From Burkholderia sp. TSV86 (GTDB lineage Bacteria > Pseudomonadota > Gammaproteobacteria > Burkholderiales > Burkholderiaceae): a DNA stretch of 64,000 nt. The notes under the pieces are model-generated. The model was not told where the DNA came from and did no database searches. It was given only the letters and a program-made list of their open reading frames with translations. The stretch covers positions 62,001 through 126,000 of the forward strand of contig NZ_LOWB01000116.1 of NCBI RefSeq assembly GCF_001522865.1. Reading direction: 5' to 3'. Of this stretch, positions 35,178 to 45,131 are shown piece after piece. Every line of letters begins with the position of its first letter. Positions within the stretch are counted from its first letter, which is position 1. Made by a program: the position numbers and the translations under genes.

Positions 35178-36833
35178 ATGAGTCAAGCAGGACTGCGCAC
35201 GCGCAGCACCAGCGATATCGAATCAACGATCTCACATGAAGAAGAAGGCCGCACGCTGCATCGCGGCTTGGATTGGAAGGATGCTTTTTGGGTAACGAGC
35301 GGTGTGCCTGCGGGTGTGCTGTTCACGATCGGCGGTGTATGTGCGACGGTCGGTCAACCTGCGTGGGCGATCTGGATCGCCGCGATCACGATGGGTTTGA
35401 TTCAAAGCGCGACTTATGCGGAAATTTCCGGGCTGTTTCCCCATAAATCGGGCGGCGCATCGGTGTACGGTGCGATGGGTTGGGTGCGTTACAGCAAGTT
35501 GATCGCACCCGTTTCGGTGTGGTGCAACTGGCTCGCGTGGTCGCCGATGCTTGCTCTGGGCTGCGGTCTTGCTGCAAGCTACGCACTCACCAGCTTGTTT
35601 CCTGCCGACGCGGCGATCCTCAATTGGAAATGGACGCTTTTCGATCTCGGCTTCATCAAGTCCGGTCTTACTCTGCGTGTCGACGCAACGTTTGTGATCG
35701 CGGCAGTCCTGTTGCTCGTCACCTTCAGGCTGCAGCATAGCGGTGCTTCGAAAGCCGCGCGTACGCAACGCATTCTCGGTATCGCGTCATTGACGCCTCT
35801 TTTGATCGTCGGCACCGTGCCGTTTGTCACGGGCGATGTGCCGATGTCGAATCTGCTGCCTTTGTTACCACTCGGACGCGATGCACACGGCAACCTGACC
35901 GCGGCTTCCTTCGGAAGTTGGAATGGGCAGGGTGTCGTGATGGCACTCGGCGCGATGTTTATGGCTGGTTGGGCGTCATACGGTTTTGAAACGGCGGTGT
36001 GCTATACCCGCGAATTTCGCGATCCGCGCAGCGATACCGCGAAGGCGATCTTCTGGTCAGGTGCGCTGTGCCTGATCGTCATGACACTCGTGCCGATGGC
36101 GTTTCAGGGGGCGCTAGGCACTGCGGCGATGCTCGACCCACACATCGGCGATGGCACGGGTGTTGCTGCTGCGATGGCACGTATCGTCGGCGGCGGGGCA
36201 TGGGTGGCCAATGCGATCGTCGTGATGCTGATGCTGTCGATCCTGCTGATCGTGATGACGTCGATGATGGGCTCGTCTCGCACGCTCTATCAGGCGTCCG
36301 TTGATGGCTGGCTGCCGAAATACCTTTCGCACGTCAACGAGCATGGTGCGCCGACGCGCGCAATGTGGACCGATCTCGGTTTCAATCTCGTGCTGCTGAT
36401 GATGTCCGACTACATGACGGTGCTGTCGATCTCGAATGTCTGCTACATGTTGTTCGTTTTCCTGAATTTGCAGTCGGGATGGATTCATCGAATGGACCGT
36501 GGCGACCGGGCACGGCCGTTCCGGTGCCCGACATGGTTGCTTGTGCTCGGTGCCGTATGCGGCTACGCGAATCTTGTCTACGTAGGCGTTGGGGCAGATC
36601 TGCAAGGCACGGGTACGTTGCGTAACGGCTTGATTGCGATGCTGCTGATCGTGCCGGTTTTCGTCTATCGCCATTACTGGCAGGACCGTGGTCGTTTCCC
36701 CGAGCAAATGGCCCGCGATATTTCGCTGACGATATCGCAGCGCAGCCGCTGGCTCGATATCGCGCCTTACGCTGCGCTGGCCGGCGCAGTGCTGACCATC
36801 GGTATTTCATATTACGTTGCGTGGGGCCGCTAA
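35178..36833 (+). CDS. APC-superfamily amino-acid/amine permease
   Basis: A 551-residue inner-membrane permease with about 12-14 helices. The N-terminal cytoplasmic tail leads to FWVTSGVPAGVLFTIGGVCATVG and FPHKSGGASVYGAMGW, the family's substrate-loop region. GGGAGGG precedes ATG 35178; an upstream in-frame TTG at 35148 is less likely. The AT-rich 35010-35160 region holds its promoter. Within a quaternary-amine cluster it may import a betaine, carnitine or related amine, but the substrate is not shown by sequence. Confidence 0.8.
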   Translation: MSQAGLRTRSTSDIESTISHEEEGRTLHRGLDWKDAFWVTSGVPAGVLFTIGGVCATVGQPAWAIWIAAITMGLIQSATYAEISGLFPHKSGGASVYGAMGWVRYSKLIAPVSVWCNWLAWSPMLALGCGLAASYALTSLFPADAAILNWKWTLFDLGFIKSGLTLRVDATFVIAAVLLLVTFRLQHSGASKAARTQRILGIASLTPLLIVGTVPFVTGDVPMSNLLPLLPLGRDAHGNLTAASFGSWNGQGVVMALGAMFMAGWASYGFETAVCYTREFRDPRSDTAKAIFWSGALCLIVMTLVPMAFQGALGTAAMLDPHIGDGTGVAAAMARIVGGGAWVANAIVVMLMLSILLIVMTSMMGSSRTLYQASVDGWLPKYLSHVNEHGAPTRAMWTDLGFNLVLLMMSDYMTVLSISNVCYMLFVFLNLQSGWIHRMDRGDRARPFRCPTWLLVLGAVCGYANLVYVGVGADLQGTGTLRNGLIAMLLIVPVFVYRHYWQDRGRFPEQMARDISLTISQRSRWLDIAPYAALAGAVLTIGISYYVAWGR

Positions 36834-37068
36834 GGCGCTCATCGCGGCCATCTCACTTCCTTTCACATATCTGTCTGTTTGGAACACGCGACGCTCGCCG
36901 TCGCGTGTGGAACATTCGCTGTCGCGTTTACGCGGGTTGAATGAAATATGGGTTTGTATTTTTCGCCAACGGTATCAGCGAGCGATGCCGCGGCTTGGCG
37001 TCATTCGACGGTGCTCGCGGGCGCGTGAACTGCGCGCGAAATTTTCCGATGACTCGGGGAGGGTGATA

Positions 37069-38217
37069 ATGAAAAGCTCGAATGTCGCTTGGCTGCGCGT
37101 GATTCCGATTGCGGTTGCAATGGCTGGTATGCCGGCTGCGGTCCGTGCGCAAAGCAGCGTCACACTGTATGGCATCGTTGATGGAGGTGTGACCTACGTG
37201 AATAATTCCGGTGGCTCGCACGTCTTCAAGTTCGACGATGGCGTCTCATATGGAAACCGAATCGGTTTCAAAGGCGTCGAGGATCTCGGTGGCGGGCTGA
37301 AAGCCGTATTTACGCTCGAAACCGGCTTCAGGCTTGGAACCGGCGCGCTCGGCTTCAACGGAGCGGAATTTGGTCGGCAGGCATATGTCGGATTACAAAA
37401 CGATTGGGGCACGCTATCGTTCGGCAATCAGCTCGACATGACGGAGGAGATGGTCTTCCTAACCAACGTATCCGCATGGGCGAGCGGCTATGCGATTCAC
37501 CAGGGCGATTTCGACCGGTTCAACGGCGACCGTTTGCCGAACTCCGTGAAGTTTCTGTCGAATACGTTTGGAGGCTTCAAGTTCGGCGCAATGTACTCGT
37601 TCGGCAACGTTGCAGGAAACTTTCACCGTAACAGTGCATACAGCGTCGGTGCCAACTACACGCAAGGCGATCTGTCGATGGGCGCTGCGTATACGCGTCT
37701 GAACAATCCGAACGGCATCTATGCATTCGATCCTTATGCAATGCTCGGTGTGAAGACTTTTCTAGGTCAGCCGACGGCTCGCGTCGATCCCGCTACAGGG
37801 CAAATTTCCGATTTGTTTTCGAGCACGCCGATGGACGTGGATAGCCAGAGCACGTTGGGCATCGGTGGAAGCTATACGGTCAAGAATCTAACGCTGATCG
37901 GTAATTTCACTTACACGACGATCAAAGGGTTCGGTCAATCGTCGCACATGCAAGTCTACGAAGGTGGGGCGAGCTACCAGATCACGCCTGCATTCAGCTT
38001 CATCGGCGGCTATCAGCACACACGTTTTGAGGGGCACCATTGGAACCAGGGCTCGGCAGGGCTTCACTACTTGTTGTCGAAGCGGACCGATGTCTATGTA
38101 TCCGGCGATTACCTGCGTGCGTCGAGTGGCGTCGATGCGGTGATTGGCTACAGCTTTACGCCATCGACGACGCAAACGCAGGCCGACATCCGAATCGGGA
38201 TGCGGCATTCGTTCTGA
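37069..38217 (+). CDS. Gram-negative trimeric outer-membrane porin
   Basis: A 382-residue porin. A signal peptide ends MPAAVRAQ. The first strand SSVTLYGIVDGGVTYV, the signature IGFKGVEDLGGGLKAVFTLE and the C-terminal RIGMRHSF follow. It is distinct from the porin at 15.3-16.4 kb. GGGGAGGG precedes ATG 37069. It lies after the APC permease inside the catabolic cluster, so it may be co-induced to let quaternary amines or peptides through the outer membrane. Confidence 0.92.
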   Translation: MKSSNVAWLRVIPIAVAMAGMPAAVRAQSSVTLYGIVDGGVTYVNNSGGSHVFKFDDGVSYGNRIGFKGVEDLGGGLKAVFTLETGFRLGTGALGFNGAEFGRQAYVGLQNDWGTLSFGNQLDMTEEMVFLTNVSAWASGYAIHQGDFDRFNGDRLPNSVKFLSNTFGGFKFGAMYSFGNVAGNFHRNSAYSVGANYTQGDLSMGAAYTRLNNPNGIYAFDPYAMLGVKTFLGQPTARVDPATGQISDLFSSTPMDVDSQSTLGIGGSYTVKNLTLIGNFTYTTIKGFGQSSHMQVYEGGASYQITPAFSFIGGYQHTRFEGHHWNQGSAGLHYLLSKRTDVYVSGDYLRASSGVDAVIGYSFTPSTTQTQADIRIGMRHSF

Positions 38218-38251
38218 TTCGGGCGCGCGGATTACACCGCACGCCCCGATG

Positions 38252-38280
38252 GAGCCCCGGTACAGCGGGGCTCTTGTCAC
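38252..38280. terminator. Hairpin terminator shared by convergent porin and metalloprotease genes
   Basis: A perfect 8-bp stem, GAGCCCCG at 38252 with CGGGGCTC at 38266, has a 6-base loop and is followed by TTGT. It lies 35 bases after the porin stop and just past the stop of the leftward protease gene. Confidence 0.65.
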
Positions 38281-39980
38281 ATGGCCTTAGGCACGGTCAC
38301 GCTATATGTACAGCTTTTGTTGTATGCGTTGCCGATCGCATCGATCTGTGTGCTACTGTAGCCGAGCGCTGCGGCTGCAGTCAGCACGGCTTGGGCCGCG
38401 GATTTCTGGCCGGTCGAACTATTGGTCATCGATAGCCCTTTGAGGAATGCCTTGTCCATGGCCGCGCCGCCGATCGCATCCCGCGCGACGAGGTTGCACG
38501 AAGCCCAGTATTGTCCGGCGGAATGGATTTCCTGGTTCCGAATCTGGGCGTAGGTGCGCCCTACGTTGTAGTTCGTCACGCGGCCGGCCCAGTATTCGTT
38601 GTGACCATCCCAGACGAACACCCAGTTGTATTGCGCATCGGACGAGTTCCAGCGGCCGTGATCACGGTTGTATCCAGCCGCGAGGTAGTCGCCCGTGCCT
38701 TCGGACAGCCCTTCGACTTGCGAGAGTCCGCCGTTCGTGATCCAGTCATGAATGCCATGTCCCAGCTCATGAACGACGACGTCCGCATCTTCCGCATCGT
38801 CGACGCCGCCCTGGCCGAACGAGAGCTTGCCGGAGCTCGATGAGTATGACGAATTATCTGCGCCAGATTGACCGTGTGGGTCGTATTGCACGCCTCCCGC
38901 ATATTGATACGGCGTCGCCTTGATACCAAGATCAAGGTTTACATAGCGCAGGAACGTATCGATGTGGTAGTACGCGTTTACCGCTTCGAAATACGGGCTG
39001 GAGCGTGTGAAATCAAATGTTGTCGATGTTTGTGCTGGGCATGCATTGTCATTGGGTGCATCGAAATCGACGCATACCGCGTAGGGGCCAGCGAGTTTGT
39101 AATTCGTTCCCGCCTGAGTAAGCTCCTTGAGCGTCACAGGCACCCTTGCGGCGGTCAATTGCGTCGAATCCGCGTTGTTGTTGTCCTTGAAGCCGGTGCT
39201 ACCGTAACTGCTTCTCGTCGACGAGAGGGGATCAGGCAAAAATGCGAAACCTGCACCGTCCGTCGCGTAGGATGCTTTGTCTTCTGCGCGCAGCACTTCG
39301 CCGCTGTTTGCATCGATGATCAACTCCCAATCGCCGTGCAAGCTGTCTTGCGGTTTGCCGCGCACCTTCCATGCCGTGTGCGTGCCGTTGCCGTCGACGA
39401 ACGCGACGAGTTGTGACCGAACGTTTGCAAATCCGCCAATGCCTAGATAGGCGCGTGCGCGATCGAGCGCCTGTTGACTATCGACGGCTTGTGATTTACT
39501 CGATACAAGCGTGACGCCGCTCACCGCATTGCTGGCGACGTATAAGACGCGACCGTCCGGCGTGACCGTGACTGCGATGTCGCTGTCGTAGACGGGAAGC
39601 CCCGCCGCGCGTTGCTGGAAACGCACGACGGTAAAAGTATCATCGCGTCGCTCTGCTGCAACCGCTAGATTGGCGACTGAGCTTTGATCGATTCCGAGTT
39701 GAGCGGCGTGCGCAGCAATAAATTCGCGTGCCATCGTCGCGGCATCGGCTTTCTTTGCACGAAATGCCGGGCTTGGCAGCGTAATCGACACTACCCCAGG
39801 GCGGATTTGCCCAGTTTTGCTTATCTGATCGATGGGAGGGACGATGCCGCGCGTCAGGCTGGCGCGGCGGCTTTCTTCTTGCGGATTCGGCGCTTTCGAA
39901 TCTGCCCAGGCCGTCGATGCGATGCCGAAACCGATGGCGAGGCTCAATGCGAGCGGCAGTGCTTTTGGGGATGTCAGCAT
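38277..39980 (-). CDS. Secreted zinc metalloprotease (gluzincin, FTP propeptide plus M4/M36-like domain)
   Basis: A 567-residue preproprotein. The signal peptide is cleaved near A26 (STAWA). An inhibitory FTP/PepSY-like propeptide runs to about 235, including QRAAGLPVYDSDIAVTVTPDG. The catalytic domain has HELGH at 404-408 as the zinc motif and E427 in GLSEGTGDYLAA as the likely third ligand. It should be exported and activated by propeptide removal. AGGAG lies 5 bases before ATG 39980 (a second ATG sits one codon earlier). It is not an obvious part of betaine metabolism and could release peptides or act as a virulence or nutrient protease. Confidence 0.82.
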   Translation of the reverse strand: MLTSPKALPLALSLAIGFGIASTAWADSKAPNPQEESRRASLTRGIVPPIDQISKTGQIRPGVVSITLPSPAFRAKKADAATMAREFIAAHAAQLGIDQSSVANLAVAAERRDDTFTVVRFQQRAAGLPVYDSDIAVTVTPDGRVLYVASNAVSGVTLVSSKSQAVDSQQALDRARAYLGIGGFANVRSQLVAFVDGNGTHTAWKVRGKPQDSLHGDWELIIDANSGEVLRAEDKASYATDGAGFAFLPDPLSSTRSSYGSTGFKDNNNADSTQLTAARVPVTLKELTQAGTNYKLAGPYAVCVDFDAPNDNACPAQTSTTFDFTRSSPYFEAVNAYYHIDTFLRYVNLDLGIKATPYQYAGGVQYDPHGQSGADNSSYSSSSGKLSFGQGGVDDAEDADVVVHELGHGIHDWITNGGLSQVEGLSEGTGDYLAAGYNRDHGRWNSSDAQYNWVFVWDGHNEYWAGRVTNYNVGRTYAQIRNQEIHSAGQYWASCNLVARDAIGGAAMDKAFLKGLSMTNSSTGQKSAAQAVLTAAAALGYSSTQIDAIGNAYNKSCTYSVTVPKAM

Positions 39981-40423
39981 CATCTCTCCTGATCTCAAAA
40001 GATTTGGATAACGAAACGAACACGAGAAAACTCTCGGACGACAAAATCCCTGCGCCGGCTCGATCGAGCCGATGCAATCGGACAGATAAAAGCGTGAAGC
40101 GGCGTGTCGCCGCCGGCGATCAGCGCATGCAGCGCGAGCCGGGTGACGGATGGAAGAGGACGTGCAGGATGGCGTGCGAATCGAAAGACAGGTGCTGCGA
40201 GAATAGATCGTGCATCGTCATAATGAGCCCCTCGGAATCGATATTCGATATACAGCTTTTCTATTCACGCACCCTCGTGTAGAGCCTCGAGTTGCCGGCG
40301 TGACCCTCTATTTTTAGCCATGTTACGGAATATTTTCAATGCTATTTCGATGTATTTTCGATGTCGGACTCGACGTGCAAGATCAGTAAGGTAGTGCACA
40401 GTCAGGTGATGCGGTGCAAAAAT
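39981..40423. other. Intergenic region upstream of the metalloprotease
   Basis: About 440 bases without a gene, between the leftward regulator gene and the leftward protease gene. It must hold the protease promoter. The only structure seen is a set of three 11-bp phased repeats at 40331-40363. Confidence 0.4.
40331..40363. repeat. Three head-to-tail 11-bp repeats
   Basis: Units TATTTTCAATG, CTATTTCGATG and TATTTTCGATG follow one another without a gap. The 11-base period is near one helical turn, so the T-tracts lie on one face of the DNA, a layout that favours bending or cooperative protein binding. It lies about 350 bases upstream of the protease start and just past the cdhR stop. Confidence 0.6.
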
Positions 40424-41368
40424 TCAGCGCCGGGCACGCCGATCGTCCGTCGGACTCAAGCCGAATTGCGCGCGATAGGTTCGTGAGAAATGCGAAGGTG
40501 ATTCGAAGCCGCAAGCCGCGCAGACGGCGGCGATCGTCATATCGGTCTGCTGAATGAATTCGCGGGCACGTTCAAGCCGTAGGCGCTGATAGAAATGCGC
40601 CGGTGTGTCGTTCAAGGTCGAACTGAATAGACGTTCGAGCTGACGGCGCGTTACACCGACTTCTCGAGCGAGCATGGCGGACGTCAGCGGATTGTCGATG
40701 TGCCGCTCCATCATGCCGATCACTTGAATCAGCTTGCGATTGTGTACGCCGTACCGCGCGGCGATCTCGAGGCGCTGGCGCTCGGAATGCTGGCGAATGC
40801 GGCCCAGCACGAACTGCTCGGAGATCGTGGCGGCTAGCTCGGCACCGTGCCGGCGCGCGATCAGGGCGAGCATCATATCAATCGATGCCGTGCCGCCGGC
40901 ACAGGTGATGCGCCGCCCGTCGATTTCGAACAGCTCCTGGGTCGTCTTCAGGTGCGGGTAGCGTTCGCGGAATGCTGCAAGCGCTTCCCAGTGCAGCGTC
41001 AGCGCATGTGACGGATCGAACAGGCCAGCTTGCGCGAGCACGAAGCTGCCTGTATCGATCCCGCCAAGCGTCGTGCCGTGCCGGTATTCACGTTTCAGCC
41101 AGTCGCCGAGCGCGCGCGTATAGCAAGCAAGCGGATCGAAGCCTGCCACGACAAAGATCGTGCTTGCACGCGTGACTTGCGCAAACGCGGCATCCGCATT
41201 CAGCAAAATGCCGTTACTCGCGACAACCGGCATACCGTCGCTGCTGACGATGCGCCATCGGTAAAGATCGGGCTTGAAGCGGTTCGCGACACGCAGCGGC
41301 TCGACTGCCGACATGAAGCCGAGTGCGGAAAAGCCAGGCAGCAATAGGAAATAAAAGTCTTCTGGCAT
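40424..41368 (-). CDS. cdhR: GlxA/AraC-family regulator of carnitine catabolism (CdhR-like)
   Basis: A 314-residue regulator. The DJ-1/PfpI-like N-terminal domain (MPEDFYFLLLPGFSALGFMSAVEPLRVANRF region and GIDTGSFVLAQAGLF) is joined to two C-terminal AraC helix-turn-helix motifs (REVGVTRRQLERLFSSTL, CGFESPSHFSRTYRAQFG). In Pseudomonas CdhR responds to carnitine and activates the divergent caiX-cdhCAB operon, and the same arrangement is seen here. ATG 41368 matches family starts; a longer in-frame start at 41464 with an AGGTGA upstream cannot be excluded. Confidence 0.87.
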   Translation of the reverse strand: MPEDFYFLLLPGFSALGFMSAVEPLRVANRFKPDLYRWRIVSSDGMPVVASNGILLNADAAFAQVTRASTIFVVAGFDPLACYTRALGDWLKREYRHGTTLGGIDTGSFVLAQAGLFDPSHALTLHWEALAAFRERYPHLKTTQELFEIDGRRITCAGGTASIDMMLALIARRHGAELAATISEQFVLGRIRQHSERQRLEIAARYGVHNRKLIQVIGMMERHIDNPLTSAMLAREVGVTRRQLERLFSSTLNDTPAHFYQRLRLERAREFIQQTDMTIAAVCAACGFESPSHFSRTYRAQFGLSPTDDRRARR

Positions 41369-41633
41369 GGCTCGCGCATCTGACCGATTGTGACTGAGCG
41401 TATCAAGCAAGACGCACCGAGGCAAGGCAGGCTTTCCAAAAATGCTGGAAAAGCACCGTTCCATTCGATCTTTTGGTCACCTAGTGGTTTTTACGAAGAG
41501 TCGCAAACAGGCAAGGGAACGTCGCCGCTGGTCGCTTTATCACGAATATGACTCGTTACCTTTGATTCCACGATGCAGGCCGAACCGCTTTACCGGAATC
41601 GGCATGCATGATCCGTCGAATCGGGAGGGAACG

Positions 41634-42584
41634 ATGAAGCCGATCGAAACACTCGCAGCCGGTGTAACGCTTCTCGCAGTCGGCTTGCTGTCACAACCGT
41701 CGTTTGCGCAGGATTCGGCCGCATGCCGTAATGTGCGGTTCGCGGATATCGGCTGGACCGACATTACGTCGGCCACGGCGCTCGCGTCGCTACTCTTCGC
41801 TGGCCTCGGCTACAAGCCGACGACAACGATTGCGTCCGTGCCGATTTCATTTGCAGGCCTGAAGAATAGGCAACTTGACGTTTCACTTGGTTATTGGTGG
41901 CCGGTGCAACAACATCAGATCCAGTCGTTTATCGACTCGAAGTCGATCACGGTTGTTGAACCACCGAATCTGTCGGGGGCGAAAGCGACGCTCGCGGTAC
42001 CAGCCTATGTTTATCAGGCGGGTTTGAAGACATTCGACGATATCGCGAAGCATCGCGCCGAACTCGGCGGCAAGATCTACGGCATTGAACCGGGCAGCAG
42101 CGCGAATGCGACGATCCAAAAGATGATCGATACGAATCAGTATGGGCTCGGTGGTTTCAAGCTCGTTGAATCGAGCGAGGCGGGGATGCTCGTCGAAGTG
42201 AACCGGGCGATTCGCAACCGGAAATGGATCGTATTCCTCGGGTGGGAGCCACATCCGATGAATATCCAGATCAACATGAATTATTTGTCGGGTGGCGATG
42301 CGGCATTCGGGGCGAACTATGGCGAGGCGCGGGTCTATACACTCACTGCGCCCGATTATATGGCGCGTTGCCCGAATGCAGGCAAGCTCGTCGGCAATCT
42401 GCACTTTACGACACAAATGGAAAACCGGCTGATGCTGTCCGTGATGAACAAAGTCAAGCCAGTGGATGCAGCGAAGGAATACATCAAACAGAACCCGCAA
42501 GTGCTCGATACGTGGCTGGCGGGGGTGAAAACCTACGATGGCAAGGACGGCTTGCTTGCAGTAAAGGCATATCTCGGGCTTTGA
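41634..42584 (+). CDS. caiX: Periplasmic carnitine-binding protein (CaiX-like)
   Basis: A 316-residue OpuAC-type binding protein. A signal peptide ([11 protein letters not shown]) precedes motifs for a quaternary-amine site ([40 protein letters not shown]). GGGAGGGAACG lies just before ATG 41634. It is the first gene of the operon divergent from cdhR and is followed by the carnitine dehydrogenase genes. No permease or ATPase genes are adjacent, so it likely shares a transporter encoded elsewhere, as in Pseudomonas. Confidence 0.87.
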   Translation: MKPIETLAAGVTLLAVGLLSQPSFAQDSAACRNVRFADIGWTDITSATALASLLFAGLGYKPTTTIASVPISFAGLKNRQLDVSLGYWWPVQQHQIQSFIDSKSITVVEPPNLSGAKATLAVPAYVYQAGLKTFDDIAKHRAELGGKIYGIEPGSSANATIQKMIDTNQYGLGGFKLVESSEAGMLVEVNRAIRNRKWIVFLGWEPHPMNIQINMNYLSGGDAAFGANYGEARVYTLTAPDYMARCPNAGKLVGNLHFTTQMENRLMLSVMNKVKPVDAAKEYIKQNPQVLDTWLAGVKTYDGKDGLLAVKAYLGL

Positions 42585-42643
42585 GCGGCCTGCTGACAGT
42601 TGTCATCGAGCATACTCATTTTTATTCGAACAAGGCGGGCGCG

Positions 42644-43573
42644 ATGAATCAGGAAGTCATAGTGACTTGCGCGGTGACGGGCGCGGGCGACACGGTCGGC
42701 AGGCATCCGGCCATCCCCGTGACGCCAAAGCAGATTGCCGACGCGGCGATCGAGGCGGCAAAAGCGGGCGCGACGGTTGCGCACTGCCACGTGCGTGATC
42801 CGCAAACGGGCCGAGGCAGTCGTGATCCGGATTTATATCGGGAAGTGGTGGACCGGATCCGCTCAGCCGACGTCGATATCATCATCAACCTGACCGCAGG
42901 CATGGGCGGCGATCTCGAGATCGGTCCCGGCGAGGATCCAATGCGCTTTGGCAAAGGCACGGATCTCGTGGGCGGACTGACGAGGCTTGCGCACGTCCAG
43001 GAATTGCTGCCCGAGATTTGCACGCTGGATTGCGGAACGCTGAATTTCGGCGACGGTGACTTTATTTACGTGTCGACGCCCGCACAATTGCGAGTGGGTG
43101 CGAAGAAAATTCAGGCGCTTGGCGTGAAGCCCGAGCTGGAAATTTTCGATACCGGCCATTTGTGGTTCGCGAAGCAATTACTGAAGGAAGGGCTCCTAGA
43201 TGATCCGCCGCTTTTCCAGCTTTGCCTGGGTATTCCATGGGGAGCACCTGCCGATACGGGCACGATGAAGGCGATGGTCGACAATTTGCCTTCCGGCGCG
43301 CAGTGGGCCGGCTTCGGGATCGGCAGGATGCAGATGCCGATGGTCGCGCAAGCGATGCTGCTTGGAGGGCATGTGCGGGTCGGTCTCGAAGACAATCTAT
43401 GGCTTGATCGCGGGGTTCATGCATCGAACGGTTCGCTCGTCGAGCGTGCGCGGGAGATCGTCGAACGATTGGGCGGGCGCGTGTTGGACCCGGCTGAAGG
43501 GCGGCGCAAGCTCGGGCTTGCGCCACGCGGCGAGCGGCAGCTCGAAAGGCGGGCGATTACTGACTATGCGTAA
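42644..43573 (+). CDS. cdhC: Beta-keto acid cleavage enzyme (dehydrocarnitine cleavage, CdhC)
   Basis: A 309-residue BKACE-family enzyme. The zinc site is in [12 protein letters not shown] (His-x-His); [10 protein letters not shown] and [10 protein letters not shown] are further family stretches. CdhC joins 3-dehydrocarnitine and acetyl-CoA to give betainyl-CoA and acetoacetate. Order caiX-cdhC-cdhA-cdhB matches the Pseudomonas carnitine operon. ATG 42644 begins [15 protein letters not shown], the usual family start; the ribosome site is weak. The gene lies 59 bases after caiX. Confidence 0.9.
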   Translation: MNQEVIVTCAVTGAGDTVGRHPAIPVTPKQIADAAIEAAKAGATVAHCHVRDPQTGRGSRDPDLYREVVDRIRSADVDIIINLTAGMGGDLEIGPGEDPMRFGKGTDLVGGLTRLAHVQELLPEICTLDCGTLNFGDGDFIYVSTPAQLRVGAKKIQALGVKPELEIFDTGHLWFAKQLLKEGLLDDPPLFQLCLGIPWGAPADTGTMKAMVDNLPSGAQWAGFGIGRMQMPMVAQAMLLGGHVRVGLEDNLWLDRGVHASNGSLVERAREIVERLGGRVLDPAEGRRKLGLAPRGERQLERRAITDYA

Positions 43574-43624
43574 TGCATCGGACTGCTTGATTTGGTTTCA
43601 TTCTCCACCAAGGGTAGATCGTCC

Positions 43625-44590
43625 ATGGCTGTCATCACTAAAATCAATACGTTCGCGGCGGTTGGCACCGGCGTCATCGGCAGTGGCTGGGTGGCGCGCG
43701 CACTGGCAAACGGGATCGACGTCATTGCTTGGGATCCCGGAAAAGATGCGGAGCAGCAATTGCGGGCGAATGTCGAGAACGCGTGGCCAGCGCTCGAGCG
43801 CATCGGGTTGAAGCCCGGTGCGTCGCAACAGCGATTGCGTTTCGCTTCGACGGTTGAAGCGTGCGTCGCCGATGCGGATTTTATTCAGGAAAGCGCGCCG
43901 GAGCGGCAAACACTAAAGCTTGAGCTGCACGAGAAAATCAGTCGTGCGGCAAAGCCCGATGCAATCATCGGTTCATCGACGTCCGGATTGTTGCCGACCG
44001 ATTTCCATGCGCGCGCGTTCCGGCCGGAACGTTGCGTCGTCGGGCATCCGTTCAATCCGGTCTATCTGCTTCCGCTGGTCGAGGTGCTTGGTGGTGTGCA
44101 AACCGCGCCGGAAACCATCGACGCGGCGATCGATATCTACCGCTCACTTGGAATGCGGCCGTTGAGGGTGCGTAAGGAAGTGCCCGGCTTTATCGCGGAT
44201 CGTCTGCTCGAAGCATTGTGGCGCGAAGCATTGCATCTTGTCGACGAAGGCGTTGCGACGACGGGCGAGATCGATGACGCAATCCGTTTCGGCGCGGGAA
44301 TACGCTGGTCGTTCATGGGAACCTTTCTAACGTATACCCTGGCGGGCGGCGAGGCTGGCATGCGCCATTTCATGCAGCAATTCGGTCCCGCACTGGAATT
44401 GCCGTGGACCAAGTTGGTTGCGCCGCGCTTGACCGACGCACTGGTCGATCGCATTGTTGAGGGTACGGAGAAACAGCAAGGACAGCGGAGCATCAAATCG
44501 CTCGAACGCTATCGGGACGAGTGCATTACAGAAGTAATTGCGGCGATTGCCGCGGTGAAAGCGCGTCACGGAATGCGCTACGAGGAGTGA
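43625..44590 (+). CDS. cdhA: L-carnitine 3-dehydrogenase
   Basis: A 321-residue member of the 3-hydroxyacyl-CoA dehydrogenase family. The NAD-binding motif [10 protein letters not shown] is at 13-22. [13 protein letters not shown] and [15 protein letters not shown] (catalytic His) follow, then the helical C-terminal domain ([17 protein letters not shown]). It oxidises carnitine to 3-dehydrocarnitine with NAD. It lies 51 bases after cdhC and overlaps nothing; cdhB follows after 2 bases. Confidence 0.92.
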   Translation: MAVITKINTFAAVGTGVIGSGWVARALANGIDVIAWDPGKDAEQQLRANVENAWPALERIGLKPGASQQRLRFASTVEACVADADFIQESAPERQTLKLELHEKISRAAKPDAIIGSSTSGLLPTDFHARAFRPERCVVGHPFNPVYLLPLVEVLGGVQTAPETIDAAIDIYRSLGMRPLRVRKEVPGFIADRLLEALWREALHLVDEGVATTGEIDDAIRFGAGIRWSFMGTFLTYTLAGGEAGMRHFMQQFGPALELPWTKLVAPRLTDALVDRIVEGTEKQQGQRSIKSLERYRDECITEVIAAIAAVKARHGMRYEE

Positions 44591-44592
44591 CG

Positions 44593-45090
44593 ATGACGAC
44601 GACGTCAATGCACGCGACGGAACTGACGATTTACCGCGATACGGTGCGCTCGGAATGGACAGATTACAACGGGCACTTGCGTGACGCGTTTTATCTGCTG
44701 ATCTTCAGCTTCGCCACCGATGCATTGCTCGACTCGATCGGTCTTGACGATGCCGCGCGCAGATCGCGCGGCCGATCCGTTTATACGCTTGAGGCACATA
44801 TCAATTACCTGCACGAAATCAAGGAAGGCGCGAGCGTGCGAGTGGATGTCCGCGTGCTTGCGCACGACGCGAAGCGGCTGCACTTATATCTCGAAATGTT
44901 TGCGAATGGAGCCGATGAAGCTGTGTCGGCGAGCGAGCAGATGCTGTTGCACGTCGATACGAGCGGCCCAAAAGCCGTACCATTCGATGATGATATCGCC
45001 GAGCGTATCGCGCAGTTGCATGCAATGCAGCGCCGATATTCGACTCCGGCTTATGCGAGACGCATCATAGGCTTGCCTGCTCCACGCTGA
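44593..45090 (+). CDS. cdhB: Betainyl-CoA thioesterase (hotdog fold, CdhB)
   Basis: A 165-residue hotdog-fold thioesterase of the 4-hydroxybenzoyl-CoA thioesterase type. It has VRSEWTDYNGHLRDAFYLLIFSFATD with the catalytic Asp near residue 24 and LEAHINYLHEIKEGASV. It splits betainyl-CoA to glycine betaine and CoA, so its product enters the gbc pathway encoded 12 kb upstream. GAGGAG precedes ATG 44593 at the cdhA stop, indicating coupling. Confidence 0.9.
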   Translation: MTTTSMHATELTIYRDTVRSEWTDYNGHLRDAFYLLIFSFATDALLDSIGLDDAARRSRGRSVYTLEAHINYLHEIKEGASVRVDVRVLAHDAKRLHLYLEMFANGADEAVSASEQMLLHVDTSGPKAVPFDDDIAERIAQLHAMQRRYSTPAYARRIIGLPAPR

Positions 45091-45131
45091 TCCGCTTCCA
45101 ATCGACAAACCGATTCAGACCTAGGCAAGTC

